A DNA stretch of 13,520 nucleotides from the NCBI GenBank assembly GCA_936924635.1, contig CAKZHP010000031.1:1-13520 (forward strand), in the 5' to 3' direction. The stretch's first letter is position 1; the number at the start of each line of letters is the position of its first letter. Both the position numbers and the translations under genes were made by a program. The notes beneath the pieces are model-generated. The model ran no database searches, had not been told where the DNA came from, and saw only the letters and a program-made list of their open reading frames with translations. This document shows, one piece after another, positions 7,443 to 13,145 of the stretch. This DNA is from an uncultured Propionibacteriaceae bacterium. GTDB lineage: Bacteria > Actinomycetota > Actinomycetes > Propionibacteriales > Propionibacteriaceae.

Positions 7443-8201
7443 TCAGACGTAGCGCCTGGCCGCGCTCGCCGCCTGGCTGCCGTACAGCCCTCCGAAGATC
7501 GCCGCGTGCACCAGCAGCGGGTGCAGCTGGTGCAACGGCACCAGGGAGCGCCAGTCGTCCGGCAGGTGGGTCGAGGCTGCCGCGTACGCATCGAGCACGG
7601 CCTCCAGCCGAGGGGCGCCGAACAGGCACAGCATCGCCAGGTCGGTCAGGCGGTGGCCGCCGTGGGCTGCCGCGTCGATGAGCGTGTAGCCGTCAGCGGT
7701 CGGGATCAGGTTGCCCGACCAGAGGTCGCCGTGGATGCGGGCTGGGGGCGCGTCGTCGTCGAAGTCGCCGGCCTCCAAGCGGTCGAGCAGCCGCTCGATG
7801 AGCGTCGCGTCGGCGGTGGTCATGCTGCCGCGGGCCTGGGCCCTCGCCAGGTACGGCCGGCAGCGGTGCCTGGCGAAGAACGCACCCCAGCTGGGCTCGG
7901 TCGCCAGCGGCATGGGCTCGACGCCGATCCAGCCGTCGCCCTCCCAGCCAGGGGGCGCAGCACCGAAGGCGTCGGCCCCGGCGTCGTGGGTGACGGCGAG
8001 CCGGCGACCGAAGTCGGCGGCCGCGTCCGTGGTGGCCGCGACGCTGCGCAGCTGCTCCATGTGGATCTCACGGTCGTCTGACGTGTGCACGGTCACCACA
8101 CGCGCCCCAGCCGTGCCGGCAGCGCGCAGCCAGGACAGCCCCGCGACCTCGTACGCGAACGCCGTGGGCCCGGCGGGATCGCTCTTCACAAACTCGTGCA
8201 C
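7443..8201 (-). CDS. Fructosamine kinase family protein
   Basis: A 252-residue kinase-fold protein of the fructosamine/ketosamine-3-kinase family, which phosphorylates sugar adducts on amines and so allows deglycation. The N-terminus M-H-E-F-V-K carries the ATP-contacting lysine K6, followed by E-V-A-G-L-S-W-L (E18). The catalytic loop is H-G-D-L-W-S-G-N at 157-164 with D159 as base. The metal site is L-I-D-A-A-A-H-G-G at 174-182 with D176, then T-D-L-A-M. The usual glycine-rich strand before the lysine is absent, as I recall for the short actinobacterial clade. The GTG at 8201 is chosen because TACCCT ends 6 nt upstream; an ATG at 8222 or longer starts are possible but add nothing family-like. 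Confidence 0.87.
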   Translation of the reverse strand: MHEFVKSDPAGPTAFAYEVAGLSWLRAAGTAGARVVTVHTSDDREIHMEQLRSVAATTDAAADFGRRLAVTHDAGADAFGAAPPGWEGDGWIGVEPMPLATEPSWGAFFARHRCRPYLARAQARGSMTTADATLIERLLDRLEAGDFDDDAPPARIHGDLWSGNLIPTADGYTLIDAAAHGGHRLTDLAMLCLFGAPRLEAVLDAYAAASTHLPDDWRSLVPLHQLHPLLVHAAIFGGLYGSQAASAARRYV

Positions 8202-8207
8202 CCAGGA

Positions 8208-8213
8208 AGGGTA
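8208..8213 (-). promoter_or_regulatory. -10 element for a leaderless kinase mRNA
   Basis: TACCCT on the minus strand, then 6 nt, then the GTG at 8201. This is the same geometry as at the dipeptidase, metallopeptidase and acetyltransferase genes. Confidence 0.5.
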
Positions 8214-8286
8214 GGCGTGCATACCCTTTCGGTGCAGCCTTGATAAGCGCGGCCTCATGTGTCGGTGGCGGGCGAGTAGGGAGGCG

Positions 8287-8313
8287 GGCCGGCTCCAGGC
8301 GGGCAAACCGGCC
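8287..8313 (-). terminator. Possible terminator after tRNA-Glu
   Basis: Inverted repeat GGCCGG / CCGGCC with a 15-nt loop, beginning 12 nt past the encoded CCA of tRNA-Glu. The stem is short and has no T-tract, so the call is weak. Confidence 0.4.
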
Positions 8314-8324
8314 TTGCGTGGGTG

Positions 8325-8400
8325 TGGTGCCCCCAACGGGATTCGAACCCGCGCAACCGCCTTGAAAGGGCGGTGTCCTAGGCCGCTAGACGATGGGGAC
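8325..8400 (-). tRNA. tRNA-Glu (anticodon UUC)
   Basis: Minus-strand cloverleaf. Acceptor GTCCCCA pairs with TGGGGGC (one G-U). The anticodon stem CCGCC/GGCGG holds the loop CTTTCAA, anticodon at 8364-8366. The T-arm is GGGTTCGAATCCC with neighbours. The 3' CCA is encoded (8325-8327), unlike in the other tRNAs of this window. Confidence 0.95.
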
Positions 8401-8414
8401 CTGGAGCGGAAGAC

Positions 8415-8420
8415 AGTCTA
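8415..8420 (-). promoter_or_regulatory. -10 element of tRNA-Glu
   Basis: TAGACT on the minus strand, 14 nt before the mature 5' end. It is identical to the hexamer before tRNA-Lys. No clear -35 is seen. Confidence 0.5.
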
Positions 8421-8461
8421 GGGGAGCCTGCGGTGAGGGCGTACGTGGACCACCCGACTCC

Positions 8462-8467
8462 TAGCAT
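8462..8467 (+). promoter_or_regulatory. -10 element for a leaderless DUF4304-like mRNA
   Basis: TAGCAT followed by 7 nt and the ATG at 8475. It is divergent from the tRNA-Glu promoter about 45 bp away. Confidence 0.5.
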
Positions 8468-8474
8468 GGCGCCC

Positions 8475-8921
8475 ATGGGCGCTGCGCAGGACCGTCTGAA
8501 GGGCCTCCTGAAGAACCGCTGGGGGCCGGCGTTCCGGGAGCTGGGCTTCACCGGCTCCGGGACGACGTGGACGCTGCCGGACGAGCGGGACTGGTCGATG
8601 CTGGGCTTCCAGTCGTCGAACGCCAGCAGCGCGAGCCTGGTCAAGTTCACCATGAACCTGCTGGTGGTCGGCAAGGACGAGTGGGAGTGGGCACGAGCCG
8701 AGCACCCGTGGATGCGGGCCCGGCCCACCCCCAATGTGATACCGCTCACCCGCCGGTACTGGGAGCGGTCAGGGACCCTGACCCACGGGGGCGATTACTG
8801 GTGGGAGCTGGCTGCCGACGGGAGCAACGAGGACCAGGTCGCCGACGAGGTCCTGGCCGCCGTGCGTGACGTCCTGCTGCCTCAGCTGCGACGTGAGATG
8901 AGGCGAGGTCCTGCCGACTGA
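8475..8921 (+). CDS. DUF4304-like protein
   Basis: 148 residues. The N-terminus has the form D-R-L-K-G-L-L-K-N-R-W-G-P-A-F-R-E-L-G-F followed by G-T-T-W, then F-Q-S-S-N and a beta-rich stretch with V-K-F-T-M-N-L. This is the arrangement I associate with DUF4304 (helix, G-F, aromatic strand, Q-x-S-x, then N-L). The middle and end have W-x-W, R-Y-W-E-R-S-G and W-W-E-L, then a C-terminal helix with V-L-L-P-Q-L-R-R. It is cytoplasmic, with no signal or membrane segment. Members are uncharacterised and sometimes occur near toxin-immunity loci, but nothing here supports such a role. The start is supported by the -10 just upstream; an ATG at 8466 is in frame but overlaps that hexamer. Confidence 0.7.
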   Translation: MGAAQDRLKGLLKNRWGPAFRELGFTGSGTTWTLPDERDWSMLGFQSSNASSASLVKFTMNLLVVGKDEWEWARAEHPWMRARPTPNVIPLTRRYWERSGTLTHGGDYWWELAADGSNEDQVADEVLAAVRDVLLPQLRREMRRGPAD

Positions 8922-8991
8922 GGATGTTCCCGGCGCAGGCGGCCTGACGGCAGCGGGCGGGTGAGATTGGCGCAGCACCGGCCTGTACGGC

Positions 8992-8997
8992 TATAGT
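8992..8997 (+). promoter_or_regulatory. -10 element of the tRNA-Asp/tRNA-Phe unit
   Basis: TATAGT, 37 nt before tRNA-Asp. TTGGCG at 8967-8972 is a possible -35 with a long 19-nt spacer. Confidence 0.55.
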
Positions 8998-9034
8998 TCC
9001 GAAGGCCCGGTCACACGGGCGAGGCCCCATCCAG

Positions 9035-9108
9035 GGCCCCGTAGCGCAGTTGGTTAGCGCGCCGCCCTGTCACGGCGGAGGTCGCGGGTTCGAGTCCCGT
9101 CGGGGTCG
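9035..9108 (+). tRNA. tRNA-Asp (anticodon GUC)
   Basis: Acceptor GGCCCCG pairs with CGGGGTC. The anticodon stem CCGCC/GGCGG holds the loop CTGTCAC with anticodon at 9069-9071. The T-arm is CGGGTTCGAGTCCCG, and the discriminator is G. CCA is not encoded. It is 14 nt from tRNA-Phe and probably cotranscribed. Confidence 0.96.
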
Positions 9109-9122
9109 CGCAGTCATCTCTT

Positions 9123-9196
9123 GGCCAGGTAGCTCAGCTGGTAGCAGCGTTCGCCTGAAAAGTGAAAGGTCGCCGGTTCGATCCCGGCCCTGGCCA
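9123..9196 (+). tRNA. tRNA-Phe (anticodon GAA)
   Basis: Acceptor GGCCAGG pairs with CCTGGCC. The anticodon loop CTGAAAA lies between TTCGC and GTGAA (one G-U). The T-arm is CCGGTTCGATCCCGG, with discriminator A. CCA is not encoded. The D-arm reads GCTC...CAGC, giving one mismatch where GAGC is usual. Confidence 0.94.
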
Positions 9197-9546
9197 CACT
9201 TTCTCCCTGGCCGTCCCGGCCTCGTGCCCGCTCACCTGGGCAAATCCCATCCTTCGCGCCTGCCGCCCGTGGCGTGCGTCATCTTCGCCTGTGCCCGTGG
9301 TCGTCACATGCGCCAGGCCTGCGCCCGTGGCAGTGGTCCACGCTGACGACAGGGGCCGGTGCCCGGGAGCCAGACGTCTTCCTGGCTGGACAACCACCTG
9401 CTGGTCACCCATGTCGGGCCCGTTCTCGGGACGAGAGGGGTGCAGGCCGATCGCACCCACACCTCGATGCGCTCCCCGGGCGCACGATCGCAGGCCACCG
9501 CCGGCGCTGGCGATGCCCTGCGATCCGTACGCCGGAGCGGTGCTGA
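9197..9546. other. Gene-free stretch between tRNA-Phe and the SH3b gene
   Basis: About 350 bases downstream of two convergent units. Open frames here have no family features, ribosome sites or -10 elements. The one clear structure is the inverted repeat at 9486-9525. Confidence 0.65.
9486..9525 (-). terminator. Long inverted repeat, probable terminator of the SH3b gene
   Basis: Perfect 9-bp arms GATCGCAGG and CCTGCGATC enclose a 22-nt interior that itself contains CGCCGGCG. It lies 21 nt beyond the stop codon of the minus-strand secreted protein and could also stop transcription coming from tRNA-Phe. Confidence 0.55.
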
Positions 9547-10893
9547 TCAGGGGGTGACGGTGATGTGGACGTGGTCCATGTGGTTGGCGGTGTCGGAGCC
9601 GCGGTCGGCCATGTACCGCCAGCCCTCCGATGCCCGGGCTGCGCTCCAGATGCGCTGGTTGAAGATGATGTACTCGATGCCGAACCTGGAGGCGTTCGCG
9701 CGGTAGTAGTCGGCGATCTGCTGGCCCAACGCCGCGTTGGTGCGGTAGCTCGGCAGCATGATGTCGACCGCGCGGCCGCTCGGGTGGTCGGGGATCGAGT
9801 CGGGCCGTACGCCGTAGTAGGTCGTGATCATCGGGAACCTGGCCTGCGTCTCCGACACGATCACCTTCGCCTTCGGCTGCAGGCCGGCCAGTCCCTGCGA
9901 GTCGCCCGTGCTCACGACGACGGGCGAGGTTGACAGGTACTGGGCCGTCACCCAGCGCACGGCGCCCTGGTAGATGACCTGCGCCCGCCCGTTCTGCTGC
10001 ACGCCGGTGATGCTCAGTGCGGTGCCCTTCGGCACCTCGGTGATCACCTGGCCGCCGGAGGACTCCGTACGGATGTCGAGGGCCGTGGTCGCGTACCGGG
10101 TGCCGGTGACGCCGGGCAGCGCCCCGGAGCCGCCGCCGGGGCCAGCCGCGGAGACCGGGCTGATGTAGGCGGCGTTCACCCAGCGGACGGCGCCCTGGTA
10201 GATGACCTGCGCCATCCCGTTCTGCACCACGCCGGTGACGTCGAGGATCGTGCCGCTGGGCACGTCACCGAGGCTCGTGTAGTCCGAGCCAGAGGTGGTG
10301 CGGATCATCAGGGCGGCGGTCGCTCGGACCTGACCGGTGACGGTGGGGATGCGCGCAGCGGCACCGACCGCCGCGGTGATGTCCGGCTTGAGCCACGCGG
10401 TGGCGATCCAGCGGCCGTCGATGATCTGGGTGTAGCCGTCGCGGGTCGCCCCCGACAGCCAGCACGTGCCGCCCTTGGGGAGCACGGTGCTCACGGGGTA
10501 CTGGGTGCCGGGCCCGGTGCGGACGTTGACATCCTCGAGCGCCGTGGCCGTACGGATGATGCCGCTGCTGCCGCGGGAGACGACCGCCGCGCTGGTGCTG
10601 CCCGACTGCGTCAGGTACTGGGACGAGACATACCCGGAGCGCCCGTTGTAGCTGACCGGGGTCCAGCCGCCCTGGGAGGGTCCGGTCGCGGTGACCGACG
10701 CGCCGGTGCCGACCACGCCGAGGATCGCGGCGGACGTGCTGGGGCCAGAACGGACGTTCACGGCCGTCGTCGCGGTCAGCACGGAGCTGGCCGTGGCCAT
10801 CGGGCCCGCCGCCAGGCCGCCCAGGCCCGACAAGCTGACGGCCAGTGCGGCCGAGACGGCTGCGGCCCTGGCGCCGCGCAGCACGATGTTCAC
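9547..10893 (-). CDS. Secreted protein with four SH3b repeats and a C-terminal peptidase-like domain
   Basis: 448 residues from a GTG with GGGGAG upstream. Residues 1-35 are an export signal (R6, R9, hydrophobic 10-30, A-T-A near 33-35). Four bacterial SH3 repeats follow at about 37-95, 113-168, 189-245 and 265-321; such repeats bind peptidoglycan. Repeats 3 and 4 are nearly identical over A-Q-V-I-Y-Q-G-A-V-R-W-V, also at DNA level, so they are a recent duplication. The C-terminal domain (about 335-448) has H370-P-S-G-R-A-V-D377 and N-H-M-D-H441-V-H443-I, the His/Asp/His layout of LAS-type zinc peptidases, as in the ARB_07466-like domain found on actinobacterial secreted proteins. A role in cell-wall turnover is likely; D,D-carboxypeptidase activity is inference. 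It is a single gene. Confidence 0.87.
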   Translation of the reverse strand: MNIVLRGARAAAVSAALAVSLSGLGGLAAGPMATASSVLTATTAVNVRSGPSTSAAILGVVGTGASVTATGPSQGGWTPVSYNGRSGYVSSQYLTQSGSTSAAVVSRGSSGIIRTATALEDVNVRTGPGTQYPVSTVLPKGGTCWLSGATRDGYTQIIDGRWIATAWLKPDITAAVGAAARIPTVTGQVRATAALMIRTTSGSDYTSLGDVPSGTILDVTGVVQNGMAQVIYQGAVRWVNAAYISPVSAAGPGGGSGALPGVTGTRYATTALDIRTESSGGQVITEVPKGTALSITGVQQNGRAQVIYQGAVRWVTAQYLSTSPVVVSTGDSQGLAGLQPKAKVIVSETQARFPMITTYYGVRPDSIPDHPSGRAVDIMLPSYRTNAALGQQIADYYRANASRFGIEYIIFNQRIWSAARASEGWRYMADRGSDTANHMDHVHITVTP

Positions 10894-10943
10894 GAATGGT
10901 CTCCCCGGTGTCAGCAGTCGTCCCGTAGCTGGTTCATGGTGGA

Positions 10944-10958
10944 CGCGATCCCATCGCG
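10944..10958. promoter_or_regulatory. Perfect palindrome upstream of the SH3b gene
   Basis: CGCGAT, three bases, ATCGCG: a perfect 6-bp dyad about 50 bp before the start codon, within a 215-bp intergenic region shared with the divergent metallopeptidase. It could be an operator or a leader hairpin. No regulator is suggested by the sequence. Confidence 0.35.
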
Positions 10959-11096
10959 AACGATTTCGTCACATCCGTCTCTTCGATCACGCACGTTACG
11001 TCGGTCTCAGAATTCACAGCAAGACTCCAGGAATGCCGTCCAGGCGATCCCAGAAATGGCAGGAGTGGAATTCCATCCGTGTGATTCGGGCCGCAC

Positions 11097-11102
11097 TAGG
11101 AT
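11097..11102 (+). promoter_or_regulatory. -10 element for a leaderless metallopeptidase mRNA
   Basis: TAGGAT followed by 6 nt and the GTG at 11109. No ribosome site is present. Confidence 0.6.
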
Positions 11103-11108
11103 CGACTT

Positions 11109-11462
11109 GTGCCCGTCACCGTGACCGACGACGCGTTCGACGCGTACGTCTCCGAAGCCCTCGACCTGATCCCTGACGAGCTCGCGTCGTTGGTCGACAA
11201 CGCGGTCGTGCTGGTCGAGGACGACCCGCCGGCCGACGAGCCCGACCTGCTCGGCCTGTACGACGGAATCCCTGTGACAGAAAGAGATTCGACGTACGGC
11301 GGGGTGTTGCCCGACCGCATCCTCATCTTTCGCCGGCCACTGCTGGCCATGTGCGATGACCTCGAGGAGCTGGTCGACGAGATCGCTGTCACGGTGGTGC
11401 ACGAGATCGCCCACCACTTCGGCATCGACGACCACCGTCTCCACGAGCTGGGCTGGGCCTGA
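11109..11462 (+). CDS. Minimal zincin metallopeptidase family protein
   Basis: 117 residues ending in H98-E99-I-A-H102-H-F-G-I-D-D-H-R-L-H112-E-L-G-W, the HExxH zinc motif plus the G-I-D-D-x-x-L tail typical of the small actinobacterial/proteobacterial zincin family (the former DUF1025 group). The two motif histidines and a downstream acidic or histidine residue bind zinc, and E99 is the catalytic base. The N-terminal half is a short acidic helix plus strands with L-L-G-L-Y-D-G-I-P and P-D-R-I-L-I-F-R-R-P-L. There is no signal peptide. The substrate is unknown in the family. The start is set by the leaderless-type -10. A hairpin follows the stop. Confidence 0.9.
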   Translation: MPVTVTDDAFDAYVSEALDLIPDELASLVDNAVVLVEDDPPADEPDLLGLYDGIPVTERDSTYGGVLPDRILIFRRPLLAMCDDLEELVDEIAVTVVHEIAHHFGIDDHRLHELGWA

Positions 11463-11480
11463 GGGCCGCTATTCCCGCAG

Positions 11481-11498
11481 CTGCTCGACCTCGAGCAG
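11481..11498 (+). terminator. Hairpin after the metallopeptidase gene
   Basis: CTGCTCGA, two bases, TCGAGCAG: a perfect inverted repeat 18 nt past the stop (7-bp stem with a 4-nt loop when folded). There is no T-tract. Confidence 0.6.
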
Positions 11499-11645
11499 AC
11501 GTGGAGAGTTTCGATGAGAAAACACACGCTTGTCATTCAGGGCGTGGCGCATTCCGGTGGTTCTTGCCAGTGCTGGAGCGGGTCCCGGGATCGATGGCCG
11601 AGGGTCTGCGCTGGGGGGTCACGGTGGCTCTCGAGAGAGAAGAGG

Positions 11646-11831
11646 TCCCCATTTGCCCTGGTCACCCGGAGCCACGTCCGGCACCGGCGGTGCGTACGCG
11701 AGTGGCTCGCCGCGCCCGGGCACGACCTGATCCTGGTCGGGCGGCGTACGGAGCCTCCCGAGGAGTTCGTCGATGCCGGGCTGGCAGCGTGCGGGGTCCC
11801 TCTCGACGGTCAGGCGCCGACGGCGTGGTGA
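11646..11831 (+). pseudogene. Short-chain dehydrogenase N-terminal remnant with frameshifts
   Basis: Three pieces of an SDR Rossmann start lie in sequence order but in two frames. F-A-L-V-T is in frame at 11652-11666. G-A-T-S-G-T-G-G-A is shifted by one base at 11668-11694. V-R-E-W-L-A-A-P-G-H-D-L-I-L-V-G-R-R is back in the first frame from 11694. Together they give T-G-x-x-x-G-x-G, helix 1 and strand 2, the nucleotide-binding opening of an SDR. GC-rich third positions over 11691-11831 support former or real coding. The frame stops at 11829-11831 after only about 60 residues, so the catalytic Y-x-x-x-K part is missing. No start codon or ribosome site is obvious. It is best read as a decayed gene fragment, though base-call errors could exaggerate the damage. 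Confidence 0.6.
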
Positions 11832-11938
11832 CGGGTCGCGAGGCCCTGGCCTGCTGCCGGGTCTCCTGCGTGGCCTCGGGGATCGCAGCCCGGTCGCCGC
11901 GGCAGCCTCTGCTCGGGCTCGCGACGGGCCCGGTACGG
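11832..11938. other. Spacer between the SDR remnant and the GroEL-apical-like gene
   Basis: About 100 GC-rich bases with no gene, hairpin or promoter that I can support. It may hold further debris of the SDR gene. Confidence 0.4.
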
Positions 11939-12598
11939 CTAGGCGGCCGGGGTCGCCGCGCGCGTCGCCCAGCTGCTGGTCGGGCCACTGACCCAGGTGT
12001 CGACCTTCGGGGTCGCGTCGTCGGGCACCCAGCCCGACTGCAGGGCTGTCCGATCGAGCGAGCGAGACCCCAGCGCGGTGGTCAGAGACGTGCGCTGCTC
12101 GGCCGTCGCGATCACGACCACCACCTCCTGCAGCCGCTGGACGACGTTGACGGCCAGCGTCTCCCGTACGTCTGGCTCGACGTCTCCCGTGACCAGAGCC
12201 AGCCCGACTCCGAGCCGGCGGGCCTTCTCGATCAGCGGGAGCACCTCGCGCACGGACATCACCGCGTCGGCGACCACCACGCAGGCCGGGCGCAGCACCG
12301 CCAGGTCGTCGGCGGTGACGAAGCGGCGGTCAGTCCAGCCGGCAGCGATCCGTACGTCTGCCTGCGACTCGTCCAGCCGCGCCGCTGCGGGGCGAGGAGA
12401 GGCAGGCGGGGTGTTGGCGGCCTCGGCCGACACGTACGCGGGCGCAGGGGCATCGGCCGGGTAGGCGGGGATGTTCCGCTCCGGGGCGCCCGCCTCGAGC
12501 TCGGCGCGCCGACGCCGGTTGCGCCGGTCCGTCGTGACACCGATGAGGATCGCCGCGACGCCGAGCACGGCAGCAAGCCCCACCACAGTCCAGTCCAT
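11939..12598 (-). CDS. Membrane-anchored protein with a GroEL apical-domain-like region
   Basis: 219 residues. Residues 4-22 are a membrane helix with a short outside N-terminus, followed by R-R-N-R-R-R-R, so the bulk is predicted cytoplasmic. Residues 31-85 are a Pro/Ala linker. Residues 92-210 resemble the chaperonin apical domain: C-V-V-V-A-D-A-V-M-S-V-R-E-V-L-P-L-I-E-K parallels the GroEL stretch around L-A-D-K-K-I-S-N-I-R-E-M-L-P-V-L-E. V-G-L-A-L-V-T-G-D-V-E parallels P-L-L-I-I-A-E-D-V-E, with L-A-V-N-V-V next. A later D-D-A-T-P-K-V-D-T-W-V-S fits the E-K-A-T-L-E-D-L-G region. Equatorial ATPase and intermediate domains are absent. This similarity is from memory of GroEL, not a search. 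It might bind unfolded substrates at the membrane, but that is inference. Single gene, divergent from the acetyltransferase (50 bp apart). Confidence 0.72.
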   Translation of the reverse strand: MDWTVVGLAAVLGVAAILIGVTTDRRNRRRRAELEAGAPERNIPAYPADAPAPAYVSAEAANTPPASPRPAAARLDESQADVRIAAGWTDRRFVTADDLAVLRPACVVVADAVMSVREVLPLIEKARRLGVGLALVTGDVEPDVRETLAVNVVQRLQEVVVVIATAEQRTSLTTALGSRSLDRTALQSGWVPDDATPKVDTWVSGPTSSWATRAATPAA

Positions 12599-12636
12599 GC
12601 GCCCACTGTGCCAGCCGGCGCAGACATCGGCCTCGG

Positions 12637-12642
12637 TAGGGT
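12637..12642 (+). promoter_or_regulatory. -10 element for a leaderless acetyltransferase mRNA
   Basis: TAGGGT followed by 6 nt and the GTG at 12649. It is the same hexamer and spacing as at the dipeptidase gene. Confidence 0.6.
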
Positions 12643-12648
12643 CTGGCC

Positions 12649-13119
12649 GTGGCCGATCCAGACATCCGCGTACGTCGGGCGGGCCCCGACGACGTCAGCG
12701 ATCTCGTGGCTCTGCGTGGCCTGATGTTCGAGGCCATGGGCGCGGGCTCCGGCGGTGCCTGGCGCGACAACGCCGCCGCCTGGTTCGCGGAGCGGGTGAG
12801 CGACCCCGCGTACGGGATCGTCGTGGTGACCGAGGACGGGCGCGTGGTGTCGTGCGCGACGGCGTCCGTGCGCGACGCGGCACCCTCCCCCGGCGTCCCC
12901 GCCGGTGGTGACGTGCTGATCAGCAACGTGTGCACGTACCCGGAGGACCGAGGCCGCGGTCACGGGCGGCGTGCCTTCGAGGCGGTCATGGAGTGGGCGC
13001 GGGGCACCGGTGTCGGGCGGGCGGAGCTGATGGCGACCGCCGACGGCCGCGGGATGTACGAACGAGCGGGCTTCGTCGAGAACCCGTGCCCGGCGATGCG
13101 GGCACCGCTCGGCGCGTGA
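12649..13119 (+). CDS. GNAT family N-acetyltransferase
   Basis: 156 residues with the GNAT fold. I-R-V-R-R-A-G-P-D-D-V is strand 1 and the first helix start. Y-G-I-V-V-V-T-E-D-G-R-V-V-S-C-A-T-A-S-V is the central hairpin at about 55-74. V-L-I-S-N-V-C-T-Y-P-E-D-R-G-R-G-H-G-R-R at 89-108 includes the acetyl-CoA pyrophosphate loop R-G-R-G-H-G. The final M-Y-E-R-A-G-F-V-E is the usual strand 6-7 end. It transfers acetyl from acetyl-CoA to an amine; substrate unknown. The GTG is chosen on the leaderless -10. Its stop is 26 nt before tRNA-Lys. Confidence 0.92.
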   Translation: MADPDIRVRRAGPDDVSDLVALRGLMFEAMGAGSGGAWRDNAAAWFAERVSDPAYGIVVVTEDGRVVSCATASVRDAAPSPGVPAGGDVLISNVCTYPEDRGRGHGRRAFEAVMEWARGTGVGRAELMATADGRGMYERAGFVENPCPAMRAPLGA

Positions 13120-13133
13120 GGAGACCGCGCCGG

Positions 13134-13139
13134 TAGACT
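13134..13139 (+). promoter_or_regulatory. -10 element of tRNA-Lys
   Basis: TAGACT followed by only 6 nt and the mature tRNA 5' end, so transcription may begin at or next to the first base of the tRNA. Confidence 0.5.
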
Positions 13140-13145
13140 GACCCG

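Noticed and set aside
8202..8336. Longer start for the fructosamine kinase
   Set aside because: The extra residues run through the spacer after tRNA-Glu and the probable terminator, and do not supply the family's glycine-rich strand.
8475..8921. Immunity protein of a toxin system
   Set aside because: DUF4304-like proteins can sit in such loci, but no toxin, secretion signal or polymorphic-toxin gene is adjacent.
9035..9196. tRNA-Asp/tRNA-Phe pair or tRNA-Lys as an integration site for a mobile element
   Set aside because: No integrase, no second partial tRNA copy and no phage or plasmid genes are present in the window.
10955..10972. LexA/SOS box near GAACGATTTCG
   Set aside because: The second half-site does not match GTTCG, and the gene is not an SOS type.
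10894..11000. c-di-AMP (ydaO-type) riboswitch before the SH3b gene
   Set aside because: Such leaders often precede actinobacterial wall hydrolases, but I could not find the conserved GGGGGAACC-type core in this leader.
11501..12724. Long plus-strand frame across the SDR remnant and the GroEL-apical-like gene
   Set aside because: Low-complexity Arg/Gly translation, antisense to a gene with a clear membrane helix and folded domain.
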